A stretch of 64,000 bases of DNA, from assembly GCA_903813345.2 (NCBI GenBank), contig CAIIXF020000013.1, positions 191,008 through 255,007 on the forward strand, given 5' to 3'. The position numbers and the translations under genes are program-made. Under the pieces are notes generated by a model. The model worked only from the letters and a program-made list of their open reading frames with translations, did not search any database and had not been told where the DNA came from. The stretch comes from Owenia fusiformis. Taxonomy: Eukaryota > Annelida > Polychaeta > Sabellida > Oweniidae. Shown here one piece after another: positions 34,221 through 48,240 of the stretch (positions are counted from its first letter, which is position 1; every line of letters begins with the position of its first letter).

Positions 34221-34470
34221 AGGAAGCTAAAGAAACGAAAGTGTCTAGCCAGGACGGCATTTCAAATGAACATCTCATTCACGGAGGTGAGTCCCTAATA
34301 AGCATTCTAGCTACGCTTTTCAACCTGATAACATTCACAATGACTCCACCACTTGCTTTTTCGCAAGGTTTAATAGGGAAATAACGCAAAGGTGGTCAGA
34401 AATCGAGGCTTGATCTTTATAACTATAAAGAAATTACCGTTCTCCCTGTGATAGAAAAGCTATGGGAGTC
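34221..34470 (+). mobile_element. LINE reverse transcriptase fragment
   Basis: The frame encodes SSQDGISNEHLIHGGESLIS, then LATLFNLITF, a TAA after GLIGK, and LYNYKEITVLPVIEKLWES. These match the RT fingers/palm blocks (DGISNE.L..G, Y+.I.LLPVI.K+.E) of non-LTR elements. It is broken by stops. The counterpart in piece 3 is about 38010-38255 on the minus strand. Confidence 0.75.
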
Positions 34471-34739
34471 ATAAGTGAAGGTTCGGATTGACAAAGCGCA
34501 CTTCTGGAACCAGATTTCACAAGAGCCCTCAACAGAATGCTTATGAAAAGGGACTCAGCTGCACGACTTGCAACTTTAACATTACTGGGACAATCAATTC
34601 CAAGAGTGAGCTTGGTCAGAAAACATTTATGGCAGGTCTTCACAGCGAGTAATCCAAAAACGAAAGTTTTCACAGAAATTTTTTTTTCCAAGTAACATGA
34701 TGAAAAAACTCGCATCCAAAATATTGAAGAACAGCTAAA

Positions 34740-36500
34740 AAAGTGGTTAAATAGTGAAAACTCAAGATTTGACCTAGTTATTGACCTTTGACCTAAATAT
34801 AAATTTGACCTAATTTCCGAGAAAGTCAGTCACATTCCCATAACTTCTGAACCGAAAGTTGGATTGAAATTTGATTTGCAGATTCGGACTCCTGAAAATA
34901 TTTTACCTTTGTTTCATAATTCACATGTTTAATTTGGAAAACTCTTTATCTTGACCTAATTTTCAGACACCATATCTCAAAAGTGGGTCAAGAAACTTTG
35001 TGACGGCAAAAGGCTAACACTATTAGAAAACTTTTTGCTATCTGTATACCAAATTTAGAAGAATATCATTAAAGTGTAGTGTCCAATTCGCAAAATTAAC
35101 GAAAACCATGAATTTGACCTAAATTTTGACCTTGGCTTTTCAGTGTCCAAATTTTGAATTAAAGTAGGTTTTGAGGACCTATTTTATGGCACGCTTCCAT
35201 TAATTGTATTTTTATTCTGTCAGTATCTTTTATATTTAAAATTTGTAATTTTCTGCTGCCCTATTGACATAACATGGGATATCAAAATAGCAATTTTTTG
35301 ATTTTTCAAAACGCCATTACTTCCAATCCGGGGGTCTTTGCTACCTGTTTAAAAGATTTTGAAGCAAATCATTTAAGTGTAGTGTCAGAATCGCAAAAAT
35401 AAGTTAAAACTATAAATTTGACCTGCATTTTTACCTAGGCATTTTGGTGTCCAAATTTTAAAGCTAGATAGCATTCGAAGTCCCTTCCTTCTATAGGCTT
35501 TCATTACGTAAAGCTGTACTCAGTCTATATCTCGTATTTTACACTCCAAAAAAATCTTTTTTTCCCATTGCCATAACATGGGGCACCAAATTTAGCGATT
35601 TATGAGCTTTCAAAACGCCATAACTTCCAAACCAAAAGTCGGATTGAAATTTGGTTTGCAGATTCGGATTCCTGTGAAAATTTGACTCTTAATTCATAAC
35701 TCAAACGTTAAATTTGGAGAACTTTTCATGTTGACCTACTTTTCGGACACTATATCTCAAAAGTTGGTCAAAATACTTTCTGACGGCAAAAGGCTAACAC
35801 CATTAACACACTCTTTGCTACCTGTATACCAAATGTTGAAGCAAATAATTAGAGTGTAGTGTCAGAATCTAAAAAATAAGTTAAAACTATAAATTTGACC
35901 TAGATTTTGACCTAGGCATTTTGGTGTCCAAATTTTGAAGCTAGATAGCTTTTGAGGTCCGTTTATTTTATAGGCTTTCATTATGTGAAGCTGTACTCAG
36001 TCTTATATCTCGTATTTTACACTTCAAAAAAATCTTTTTTCCCATTGCCATAACATGGGGCACCAAATTTAGCGATTTTTGAGCTTTCAAACCGCCATAA
36101 CTTCCGAACAAAAAGTCATATTGAAATTTGGTTTGCAGATTCGGATTCCTGAGAAAATTCTACCCTTTATTCATAACTCATACGTTAAATTTGGAGAACC
36201 TTTTAGTTTGACCTACTTTTCGGACACCATATCTCAAAAGTGGGTCAAAATACTTTCTGACGGCAAAGGCTAACACTATTAGCACACTCTTTGCTACCTG
36301 TCTACAAAATTTGGAAGCAAAGCATTGAAGTGTAGTGTCAGAATCGCAAAAAATAACTTAAAACTATCAATTTGACCTAGATTTTGACCTAGGCATTTTA
36401 GTGTCCAAATTTTCAAGCTAGATAGCTTTTGAGGTCCCCTTCTTTTACATGCTTTCATTATGTTAACCTGTATTCAGTCTACATTTAGTATTTTACACTT
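34740..36500. repeat. ~477-bp tandem array running into gap 2
   Basis: AATTTGACCTxxATTTTxAC recurs at about 35109, 35416, 35893 and 36370. The last spacings are 477 bp and the 35109-35416 unit is shortened. Units share CTCAAAAGTxGGTCAA and CATAACATGGG. The partner in piece 3 (37001-37580) starts inside the array. The repeat probably caused the assembly break. Confidence 0.85.
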
Positions 36501-37000
36501 NNNNNNNNNNNNNNNNNNNNNNNNNNNNNNNNNNNNNNNNNNNNNNNNNNNNNNNNNNNNNNNNNNNNNNNNNNNNNNNNNNNNNNNNNNNNNNNNNNNN
36601 NNNNNNNNNNNNNNNNNNNNNNNNNNNNNNNNNNNNNNNNNNNNNNNNNNNNNNNNNNNNNNNNNNNNNNNNNNNNNNNNNNNNNNNNNNNNNNNNNNNN
36701 NNNNNNNNNNNNNNNNNNNNNNNNNNNNNNNNNNNNNNNNNNNNNNNNNNNNNNNNNNNNNNNNNNNNNNNNNNNNNNNNNNNNNNNNNNNNNNNNNNNN
36801 NNNNNNNNNNNNNNNNNNNNNNNNNNNNNNNNNNNNNNNNNNNNNNNNNNNNNNNNNNNNNNNNNNNNNNNNNNNNNNNNNNNNNNNNNNNNNNNNNNNN
36901 NNNNNNNNNNNNNNNNNNNNNNNNNNNNNNNNNNNNNNNNNNNNNNNNNNNNNNNNNNNNNNNNNNNNNNNNNNNNNNNNNNNNNNNNNNNNNNNNNNNN
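36501..37000. other. Assembly gap, 500 N
   Basis: Exactly 500 N. The left flank is a ~477-bp tandem array; the right flank is the reverse complement of 35,335 downward. The piece between the two gaps is exactly 21,000 bases. Confidence 1.
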
Positions 37001-37580
37001 ACCCCCGGATTGGAAGTAATGGCGTTTTGAAAAATCAAAATATTGCTATTTTGATATCCCATGTTATGTCAACAGGGCAGCAGAAAATTACAAATTTTAA
37101 ATATAAGAGATACTGACAGAATAAAAATACAATTAATGGAAGCGTGCCATAGAATAGGTCCTCAAAACCTACTTTAATTCAAAATTTGGAAACTGAAAAG
37201 CCAAGGTCAAAATTTAGGTCAAATTTATGGTTTTCGTTATTTTTGCGAATTGGACACTACACTTTAATGATATTCTTCTAAATTTGGTATACAGATAGCA
37301 AAAAGTTTGCTAATAGTGTTAGCCTTTTGCCGTCATAAAGTTTCTTGACCCACTTTTGAGATATGGTGTCTGAAAATTAGGTCAAGATAAAGAGTTTTCC
37401 AAATTAAACATGTGAGTTATGAAACAAAGGTAAAATATTTTCAGGAGTCCGAATCTGCAAATCAAATTTCAATCCAACTTTCGGTTCAGAAGTTATGGGA
37501 ATGTGACTGACTTTCTCGGAAATTAGGTCAAATTTATATTTAGGTCAAAGGTCAATAACTAGGTCAAATCTTGAGTTTTC
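37001..37580. repeat. Piece 3 start of the ~477-bp array
   Basis: Reverse complement of 34755-35335. It begins abruptly in a unit next to the N gap. Confidence 0.8.
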
Positions 37581-37682
37581 ACTATTTAACCACTTTTTTA
37601 GCTCTTCAATATTTTGGATGCGAGTTTTTTCATCATGTTACTTGGAAAAAAAAATTTCTGTGAAAACTTTCGTTTTTGGATT

Positions 37683-37826
37683 ACTCTTATCAATTTTCTT
37701 CTCCTTCTTCTCTTAAATTGCTGTACAGCCGGTAAATTATTATCAAGAATCGACCTTAGAGCCCAAGCTTGTGTAGCTTAAGAAACAGCCCTGCGTGCCA
37801 TATGGAATCGAATGTTTAAGCGCTGT
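37683..37826. repeat. ~140-bp segment present only in piece 3
   Basis: Between GGATTACTCTT and GCGCTGTGAAGACC piece 3 has about 140 bases that piece 2 lacks (junction near 34648). On the minus strand it extends the frame ending KHLWQVFTALKHSIPYG. Confidence 0.65.
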
Positions 37827-39357
37827 GAAGACCTGCCATAAATGTTTTCTGACCAAGCTCACTCTTGGAATTGATTGTCCCAGTAATGTTAAAGTTGCAA
37901 GTCGTGCAGCTGAGTCCCTTTTCATAAGCATTCTGTTGAGGGCTCTTGTGAAATCTGGTTCCAGAAGTGCGCTTTGTCAATCCGAACCTTCACTAATGAC
38001 TCCCATAGCTTTTCTATCACAGGGAGAACGGTAATTTCTTTATAGTTATAAAGATCAAGCCTCGATTTCTGACCACCTTTGCGTTATTTCGCTATTAAAC
38101 CTTGCGAAAAAGCAAGTGGTGGAGTCATTGTGAATGTTATCAGGTTGAAAAGCGTAGCTAGAATGCTTATTAGGGACTCACCTCCGTGAATGAGATGTTC
38201 ATTTGAAATGCCGTCTTGGCTATACACTTTCGTTTCTTTAGCTCCTTATACCATACCTTGAAAATTATACTTATTCAGAGCTCAGTAAGGTCTTTTGTAA
38301 TTAAGCTGTTAAGCTGACCAAAATTTACATCCAAAAATCAATTTGAAAAATCATTTTTTACCTTTCGAAGGTCACTGAAGGTCAAGTAAAGGTCCTAAAA
38401 CTAATGTCAGATTTGAACTCCTGGCAATTTGTAGATGATTTTCAAAAAAAAATTTGGTCAAATTGAAGCAAATTGAAAAATAACTTATTTTTACTGTTTT
38501 TTTTAGCAGTTTTAATTTGTGCGGCCAATGTTGACGGACGGACGGAAGGACGGACCAACGGACGCCTGGTCCCATAGGCTCACTGTGTGAGCCAAAAACA
38601 CAATGCCTTGAACACCTGTTCAAAAGACAATCGTTATAGAAAAATATTTCAAAACACAGTCATGCGTCCTGGTCAAGGCAGACTTTAGAAGGCATTACGA
38701 CCATCTGCTGTCAAATTTGAAGTACCAAAACACTGTGGTTAGGAAGTTGTTTGGTTTTATTGCAATTGCATTTGTTTTTAACACCCTTGACTTCGTTTTC
38801 AAGTATTTTTCTATTAAGAATATCTTTTGAGCGAGTGTCAAAGGCATTATGTTTTTCAACAAACTAGCTACAGGAGCTATACATCTTTGATCTCTACTAT
38901 CTTCCTGAAAAATGAACACAAGATATAGCGATTTCTTTGGGTTGCGTTTTTTGAACACCCTGTAGAAGGCCTTACTCAAACCTACTTACAAGGTTAGGCC
39001 TAACTAGGGAATGTACCTGGGCTGCTTGAATACTATTGCAATTGCATTTGTTTTTAACACCCTTGACTTCGTTTTCAAGTATTCTTCTATTAAGAATATC
39101 TTTTGAGCGAGTGACAAAGGCATTATGTTTTTCAACCAACTAGCTACAGGAGCTATACATCTTTGATCTCTACTATCTTCCTGAAAAATGAACACAAGAT
39201 ATAGCGATTTCTTTGGATTGCGTTTTTGAACACCTGTAGAAGGCCTTACTCAAACCTACTTACAAAGTTAGGCCTAACTAGGGAATGTACCTGGGTTGCT
39301 TGAATACTAGGTCAAGAACTAGGCCTGACCTTTTATATCCAAAGGATATGTATGTGT

Positions 39358-40799
39358 ATATTTGTTTATTAAAGTCTCACATGTCTCCTGGACATCAAGC
39401 CGTTGTCGGCTTAGGAGAGACTATAAAATTTAGTACATTAAAAATTTATTTTTAAAATACTGTATAAAATAAATTCAGTTTATCCATATTAAAATATTAA
39501 TGTTCTTCTGTGTTTCATTATATTAATCAATGTATTGGCTAATGTCCTATGTTCAGTTCATAATGAGAGCATATTGAACTAGGTTATTGCATTGATAAGT
39601 CACTGTATAGAATATTCATTTTGTTTATAAGTTCTTGCCTTTGTTGTTCATACATATTTGCAAGATAAAAGAATGTGTCTTTCATCTTCAATTGAGCCTG
39701 TTCCACATGAACAAAGTCTGTTCTCAATGGGAGTTGGTGGTCTACAGTATCTGCCAGTCTCTATATGGATTTTCAGTGTCCCTGATCTAAGCTGAGCTAT
39801 GTGCCTCCTCTGGTTCCTACTCAGCTGGTTTTAACCCTCAGGTTCAACTGCATGTGTTTTGTGTAGCCTGTAGGTACGTAACTTGTTACCATTCATTGGA
39901 GCTTTGCTGTCATCCCAAAGATTATGCATCCATGTGGTGTGATCCGCCGAAATAAGCAGTTGCTTGAAGGCTTGAAGTTTTGTCTTTACATTAGATATAT
40001 ATGGTTCATTGAAGTATTCTGTTCCAGACGATTCAAAAAACAAGGTAGTCAGCATTTCCCATGACTTTGATCGTCCTAGAAAAGTACATGATGATGACCA
40101 TATAAAGACTTTCCTATTGAGACGATCGTGGTCCATGTTAGTTAGCCTACAGAACAGACGTGCAATTTCCACACGCTGTTTAGTGTAAATTGAAGGCCAT
40201 GCCATGTCTCCGGTGGTGGCTACGTTTGGTGCTACATTTCACAAGGCAGAGAAAATAACGACATGCTCTGTTCTGTATGGCATTTATGCATGAATACTGT
40301 TGTGTACCCCATATTCCAGTCCCATATAGGAGAATTGGCTGAACCATAGTTTCAAAAAGTCTTGTGTATACTTTATATGGAAATCCTCCAAAGGATTTAA
40401 ATTTGGCAATCACCGCTCCAAGAGCTCGGCTGGCAGATTTTGAGAGTATTTTTACTGATTCATTATAGTCTAGGTGTTCATTAAAATACAGTCCAAGATA
40501 TTTATAATCATGTGTGTAATCAAGTGTTATTTCACCACATATAAATTGTTTCTGGCATCAATTTACATTTTTGGGGCGGAAATGCATTATTTTGGTTTTG
40601 TCTTTATTAATCCGTACTCTCCACTTTTTGCACCATTCATTAAAAATATTGAGTAGTTGTTGTAGATTATCTGAGCTTGGGGCGATCAAAATAATATCAT
40701 CTGCATATGCTAAGATACCTATGTTAGTCCCTCCAATGTCAATGCCATATCCAGTGGTATTGATTTCTGATATTGATATGTCTGAAATGTTGTCACCTT
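39358..40799 (-). mobile_element. 5'-truncated non-LTR retrotransposon (LINE), piece 3
   Basis: Same insertion as 31371-32822. At the position of the TAA in piece 2 this copy has CAA. The C-terminal frame therefore runs from 40205 to 39831 (MAWPSIYTKQRVEIARLF to HKTHAVEPEG). The frameshifts upstream remain, so it is also inactive. Confidence 0.85.
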
Positions 40800-43264
40800 A
40801 AGTGTCTTTAGCCTTGCCCAAGTCGGTATTTTTTTTTACTTATCTCAGGTCCTGAATTATAGAAATCAAGATAAGTAAAAGAGACCGACTTGGGCAAGGC
40901 TAAAGTGTCTTATAATCTGAGACTAACATATTATAATGAAGAAACAGGAATGTGCTCTTTTACACCATTATAGACTAAATAAAACAATTATGTAAAATAT
41001 ATATGATATATTTTATGTGCTTTCAAATGTTGTCCTGTGTGGTTTTTCATTGTGATGTAAAATAATAAATTCAGTATTTTAGTGCCACTTTAGTGCAAAC
41101 TGTATAGGAGCAATTGATCAAGATACTGATTTGCATTAGTTAATTACTTGAAGTGTTTTTCAATGGTGCCCCTTCTTCTTTCTCACTATGACATCAATTA
41201 AAAATTCACTATTCTTTTGTGACCCATAGTTGGTGAACAATTGATCTCAAAGAAACATAAAGAACATCAATATTCAATAGTTTGATATACATTTTTTGAC
41301 TTTTTTGAAGGAAATCCGATGAGCGTTTTTTCTGAAATGGCGATGACAAGATTTTTCGAAAAACCTTCAAAATGGCCACCAGAAAACAAGATGGCCGCTC
41401 AAAAGTTAATCAGCTCTAGTACTTCATATCCTCTATCATGTGTGTTTTGAAGGAAATCCGATGAGCGGATTTTCTGAAATGGCGATGACAAGATTTTTCG
41501 AAAAATCTTCAAAATGGCTGCCAGAAAACAAGATGGCCGCCCAAAAGTTAATCAGCTCTAGTACTTGATATCCTCTATCATTTGTGTAAATTTGAAGGAA
41601 ATCCAATGAGCGGTTTTCCTGAAATGGCGATGACAAGATTTTTCGAAAAACCTTCAAAATGGCCGCCAGAAAACAAGATGGCCACCCAAAAGTTAATCAG
41701 CTCTAGTACTTCATATACTCTATCATCTCTGCAAATTTGGAGAAAATCTGATGAGCAGTTTTCCTTAAACGGCGATGACAAAAAGCGGGACGATCACGAT
41801 CACGACCACGATCACGATCACGACCACGACCAGTATCTATGGCGACTATATTCCACCGATGGTGTGATAAAAACTAAATATATATAATATTTATTTTGAT
41901 TATTGATAGTAACAGACAAATGACAGAGATTTTTTCTTCAAAGGGCCATTTTAAACTTCATAATAGAATGACCTATATTTTGAAATATAAAGGTCAGAAT
42001 GACCTAATTTTTGGATTTGGTTATCAAACAAAGCCCCTTCTTTGATATCCCGTACAATTTATTCTAAATATCTTGTGGGCTTTTATAGGGTCTCACTTGT
42101 CCTGTAGCATAGAGATAGCCAGCCTTTTGCCGTCAGAAGGTATTTTGACCCAATTATTGAGATATCTGTGTGGAGAATGATGGTTAACAAAAATGTTCAG
42201 ATTGTCGTTTTGAATTGACCAAGTTTTTGAGCTTGACCTTAGGTATTCAAACTTTTAACTTGGTTTATCGCTTGCTTGTTTGGCTGTTTGATTTGTTGTT
42301 GGGTTTAGGTCATTGTTTGGTTAGGCTAGTAGGTTGTTTGTTCTTAAAATGTAACCACTCCTTGGTAACGTACAAATCAGATTCTGAAACTTCTAAGAGA
42401 ATATCAAATATCACCAGCAAGAACAGAACAAATATTTAACATATAAAAATTCTATTGAGGAATAACAACAATTACTTATGATATCACTACAACCATAATT
42501 TCTTAATCTATTGATACATCGCAGCTTTACATTGCAGTCCAGCTTAAAAGCTGAAGGAAAAGGGAGTGTGAAACATATTTTTTTAGAATTTTGGTTAAAA
42601 CATCAGGAATTAGTCAAATAAAGTTTTCATACATATTTTCAGTACATATATCATATGAATAAGTACAAAATAGATCAATAATAACAGACTGGGCTTTAAA
42701 TGTTCTTATGTACTCTTTCTTTTGCTTAAAAACAGCAACATTTCAAACAATCCATAATGCAATTCATAATGCTTGACAGATCTTTAATTATGATTTGATA
42801 TTTTGCATGAAATTTTCATTTGCTGTATGTCTATGTTCCCTTACACAAATAAAAGGTTAATGTCAATGATTACATAAACAAAGCATGTCAACACTGTCAT
42901 TAAACGACAGGAAAATAACAATATTGATTGGTATGTATGTTGATACTATTTTACTTATACAATTATATTATATCATAATATCCATGATTATAACTATTGA
43001 TAATTTATTAAATGTTTAATAGTTTCATATTTTATGAATTTATTTAATACTGTATTATAGTAGAATACTAAGACAAATATGAAGAATATAACAACTTTCA
43101 TATAGTAATTATTCTCATGAAAATTAGTAAAAAAAAATCAACTTTAATTTTATTGAACATGCATCTATTTACATTTTTGAACTCTTAAGTATAGGCCTAC
43201 ATGGTCTATATACATGTAGAGAAGCATTTGAGTTAAAATGAGCTGTTTGTCAATAGTCATACAC

Positions 43265-44830
43265 AAATTGTATTTTGGTGGGCACAGTTTCCCATAAAAT
43301 ACCAATGACTATAAAAAAATATACAATTGCTTCAAGGTCATAATGAATCATACAACCTATACTCTACAGCCTCTATGGTAACAATAGAAACTATATGGCC
43401 ACCTCAGGGAATACGGCGAGTCATGGCAGGCATAGTTTTCTGTAAGTAGAGAAATGCCAATAATCACCATAGATTTCAATGTTGTTGTACAACATATCCC
43501 AATTGGGAAATACCAATTCTATGACAGGCATAGAAAATCTAAAGTTACCTAAAGGCTGCTGTATGACGTACAGTCACCTCTACAATGGCAATAGAAATTC
43601 TACACTCAGCTCAGAATCTAATCCCTAATTGAGTCAATCTCTATCAATGTAAAGTTACAAGGTGTAATTTTACAAATTAGCCTATAGGGAAACCATAGCA
43701 AATCTACAGTCGCCACAGAGTGTAAGGGAAGTCTATGATAGACACAGTTTCTCAAAATAGAGAAATACCAACGACCATAGAAAACTTACAGTTGTCTCGA
43801 GGTCACTGTACATCCTCAATGGTAACCATGGAATTAACAGTATATGGTCACCACAAGAAATATGGCAAGTCTATTACAGACATAATTCTCCCTAAGTAGA
43901 GAAATGCCAATAACCACCATAGATTTCAATGTTGTCAAACAACATTTCTCAATTGGGAATACCTATGCTATGATGAACATAGAAAATCTAAAGTTACCTA
44001 AAGGCTGCTGTATGACATACAGTTACCTTTACAATGGCAATAGAAATTCTACACTCAGCTCAGAATCTAATCCCTAATTGAGTCAATCTCTATCAATGTA
44101 AAGTTACAAGATGTAATTTTACAAATTAGCCTATAGGGAAACCATAGCAAATCTACAGTCGCCACAGAGTGTAAGGGAAGTCTATGGTAGACACAGTTTC
44201 TCAAAATTGAGAAATACCAACGACCGTAGAAAACTTACAGTCGTCCTGAGGTCACTGTACATCCTCAATGATAACCACTGAATTAACAGTATATGGTCAC
44301 CATAAGAAATATGGCAAGTCTATTACAGACATAATTCTCCCTAAGTAGAGAAATGCCAATAACCACCATAGATTTCAATGTTGTCAAACAACATTTCTCA
44401 ATTGGGAATACCTATGCTATGATGAACATAGAAAATCTAAAGTTACCTAAAGGCTGCTGTATGACGTACAGTCACCTCTACAATGGCAAAAGAAATTCTA
44501 TATTCAATTCAGGATCTAGTCCCTAATTGAGTCAATCTCTGTCAGTGTAAATTTAGTGTGTAAATTTACAAGATCAGCAACCATAGAAAATATACAGTCG
44601 CAACAGAGTCTATGACAAGTCTATGATGGACAGTTTCCCAAAATAGAGAAATACCAATGACCCTATCTATGGTCATCTCAAGGTCACTGTACAGCATACA
44701 GTCTACACTGTACAATAACCATAGAAATTATATGGTCACCACGAGGAATGAAGCAAGTCTATGATATAGTTCTCCGTAGTAGAGAAATGCCAACAAACAT
44801 AAATTTCAACGTTGTTGTATAATGGAGCAT
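43265..44830. repeat. ~448-bp higher-order tandem array, piece 3
   Basis: Reverse-complement counterpart of 26560-28080, colinear with only small differences. Confidence 0.85.
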
Positions 44831-46964
44831 TTCAAAAGATCGATATCAGAAAATTAACTGTATTTGAAGAGTTAGGGGGAGGGAGGGGGGTCATAAGCAT
44901 TAATCTGACATCGGCCTGGGAATTTTTCATCCAGTGCACTTTCGGTACTACTGAGCACTGAAAATAAAAAGATCACAACAAAGTAAAATTATACTAAAAA
45001 TGATCTTTTTGAACCCTATTTATGGCAATCCTGAAGTAACAAATATGAAAGTTTTGTCAATGTATTCTGGTCTAGATAAAAAAACAACACTGAACCAAAC
45101 AACAAAATCGTCAAAAAAAACAGCCGGCACAATCCATCTAAGCCAATGGGTATGTGTTGTATGCATCCAAATGCCTTTAACGTGTCCATTTAAATGACCC
45201 AACAGTTCTTTAATGCTATTGTACTGCAGGTGCATACCGATTTATATTATATTATTATACATTCACCTTCTTCCAAGGCAGTCTTTTAACTTTGTGTCAC
45301 CTATGGATTCACTTATGTATTCATTTATAGTTTTAAACCTTAGTGTATCTTAGTGTTAGATTAATGTGACTTTCGAAATGATGCATATCAACATTTCTCA
45401 GACACAATTATAAGGGGGGAGGGAGGGGTTTGTTCAAATAGAGTTACTTTTCCGATATTGATCTTTAAAAATTGCTCCATAACATATCCATATTGAGATA
45501 TACTTATGATATGACAAAAATAGAAAATCTACAGTAACCTCCAGTTTGCTGTATAACACGTGGTGACCTCTTCAATGGCACTAAAAATTCTACAATCACT
45601 TTAAGATCTAGTCTCAAATTGTCTACAATGGCACTAAAAATTCTACAATCAGTTAAAGATCTAGTCTCAAATTGTCTACAATGGCACTAAAAAATCTACA
45701 ATCACCTTAAGATCTAGTCTCAAATTGTCTACAATGGCACTAAAAAATCTACAATCACCTAGTGTAAATTTACAATATGTATATGTACAATAGGTATATT
45801 TACAAAGTAGCCTCCTAGGCAATCCTTCAAAATATATAGTCACCTAAATAAAAAGTCTAGTACTTTCACTCTCATTGATAAAATCATTCATTGATATTCA
45901 GCATATGTTAAACTTGTTGATGATAAATGAACAAAAATGTCTATAATCAGTATTCAGAGCTGACAGAGGATGTAGATCCCAGTCTCCATAGTTTCAAAGT
46001 CAGTTCATAGAGGCCATACACTTGGCAGTTAGGATCAAACACCACTATGTTTTTCATGAATGCTTTGTATTCACGATTCATCTTTTGGAACTTCTTCCAA
46101 CCATTGGATGTACCATTCTGAAATAAAATTTGATAACATTAAGATGCATCAATTTTTATCAAACATTTCAAAAGATAAAGATTTAAAATTGTACATAAAA
46201 ATATGTTATTCTTTATTTAAAACATCTATTCTAATATTTTTACCATTTTCTCATTCAAATTTTAAAATTAACTTAGTATAATGTATTAGTGGTAATTTTG
46301 CCTAATCATTTAATTTGCCTATTGCTTTATTTTTGTCAGGTTCGGAGAATTAAATGTCGAAAATATTATCCTCATAATGTTATCCCATGGAAAGTTTCTT
46401 GTCATTAAGAAAAATTAGAATTAGAATAAAGGACCCATGGTCCTGTGCTCACACAGTTTGGAACCTTCAGAGGAATGTATATCCCGACTTTCTATTGAAA
46501 ATTTCTTTTTGGCAAAGCTCCTTTGTCCCTAGGCATCAGCATATATAATTTGAACCAAATCCATCAACTAGTATGGAAGTTATCAACATTTATATTTTTA
46601 CAAAAATGGGGCCATTTTGAATTGAGTGGCCATATTGAAAATTTCTTCTCAAGCAGATATTCTACACCCATAAGGCATAAGCCTATAAAATTTGAATCAA
46701 ATCCATCATCTGGTATTTGAGTTGTCGCCCGGACAAACGAACAGACGAACGCACAGACAGAAAGCGGGCGGACAAATGCACGGCTTTCCTATATCCCCCT
46801 CAAACTTCGTTCGGTGGGATAATTAGTACTTAATTAGCACTCTGGCAAAAGCGCATTTATGAGCACTCATGCCAAGAGTGCTAATTTAGTACTTATTCAT
46901 GACATATGTACTCATTTCAAAAAATGCACTTAGTCAGTGCTCATAGCAGGCTCGTAGCCAGAAG

Positions 46965-47010
46965 GGTCTGCTCAAACCCTGTGGGGGGGTCCACAGGGTT
47001 TGAGCGGACC
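46965..47010. repeat. 46-bp inverted duplication in piece 3
   Basis: GGTCTGCTCAAACCCTGTGG is followed by GGGGGT and CCACAGGGTTTGAGCGGACC. Piece 2 (around 24262-24290) has only one arm. Confidence 0.75.
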
Positions 47011-48240
47011 CCCCCCTCCCCCGGCCAAAATCATGCAGTTTTTGACCATTTTGAACTAATATTTACTGAAATGAGCACTCAAGTAGCGCTGAAATCAGAA
47101 AAGAGAGCTTACCTTTCCTGGGGCAATGTTAGTCCTACTAGAGATATTTTGTCAGTGGGTTGGACTCTATCATGGTCTGATGGGTCTGCAAATGTAAGGG
47201 GCAGCATACCTTGTTTCTCAAGATTAGTTTCTGAAAACAAATCAATGATTTTCAGTTGCAACATACTCAGAATAGAAACCCATTCTACATTCTATGTATT
47301 GATTTCAATAGTAAATTCACATATTTGAGACAAGACCTATTTTAGCGATATTTAGATGTCAGGGAAATTATCACTTCTTACAAACTCTTTTTAATAAATG
47401 AGTATACTGTGTACCTTAAAGAAGTATTTCCCCATTCAACTGAAATATACCGTAATTGTGACTCTAACCCCCTAGGAGGAAAGTTAGAACTGGTCAAAGT
47501 TCGCAAAATACCCAAATTACCCAAATGCGAGTAGGTAGTTACCAGTTTCACCACCAGGTGGCTGATTCGGGTCAATTAACATGGCAGGTATATAAGAAAG
47601 TTACCTTAAACTTGAATATCAGCAATTTAAGTGGCTCAATTTTCATATAACCCTTATGTGTCTGATACTTATACTCATGAAAATATGTCCAGGAAAGCAA
47701 AATATTATCTGTCCACTAAAAGAAAAGATATTTCATTTTTTGTGATTTTATAGCATGGGGTCTATGGGGAATCTCCCCGAGCTAGAAGTCACATTTTCAA
47801 AGAAAATTAATTTTTCAAAGTTGATAAACACTTTTTAAAACCACATTTCTAGATGTAATTTTACATGTAGATTTCAAATATGATATTACTTTGACTGAAT
47901 TTTTAATTTTTAATGAGGTAAATCAACATTATTTCTACTCGCATCTGGGTTATTGTCATTTTTTGACTTGAAACGAAAAACCCCTATGTTCTGCCCCCCC
48001 CCCCGCTAACCGTTGGTGTCATTCTCTATAGCCTAACTGTGTAAGGGTTAAGTTCACATGGCTTTAAGTTTTCAGGAATTTCAGGAAATTCCAGGGAAAA
48101 ATTGACCAAAATCTGACCCCATTACAAATCTGGATTTATTTTTTGGGGCGAGTAGGTTGTCAACCAAGGGTCTCAAAATTAATGTCATATTTGTTAATTT
48201 TTTTCCTATGAAAATACTTTTTCCTCCAAATTTGAAAGTA

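Larger units (their letters stand above)
15501..35335. repeat. Arm b of the second inverted repeat (pairs with 37001-55614)
   Basis: Base 35335 pairs with 37001, 21878 with 49264 and 15501 with 55614. The arms are colinear over almost 20 kb apart from a polymorphic 829-bp insertion and several indels. Bases 35336-36500 of piece 2 have no partner in this window. Confidence 0.93.
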
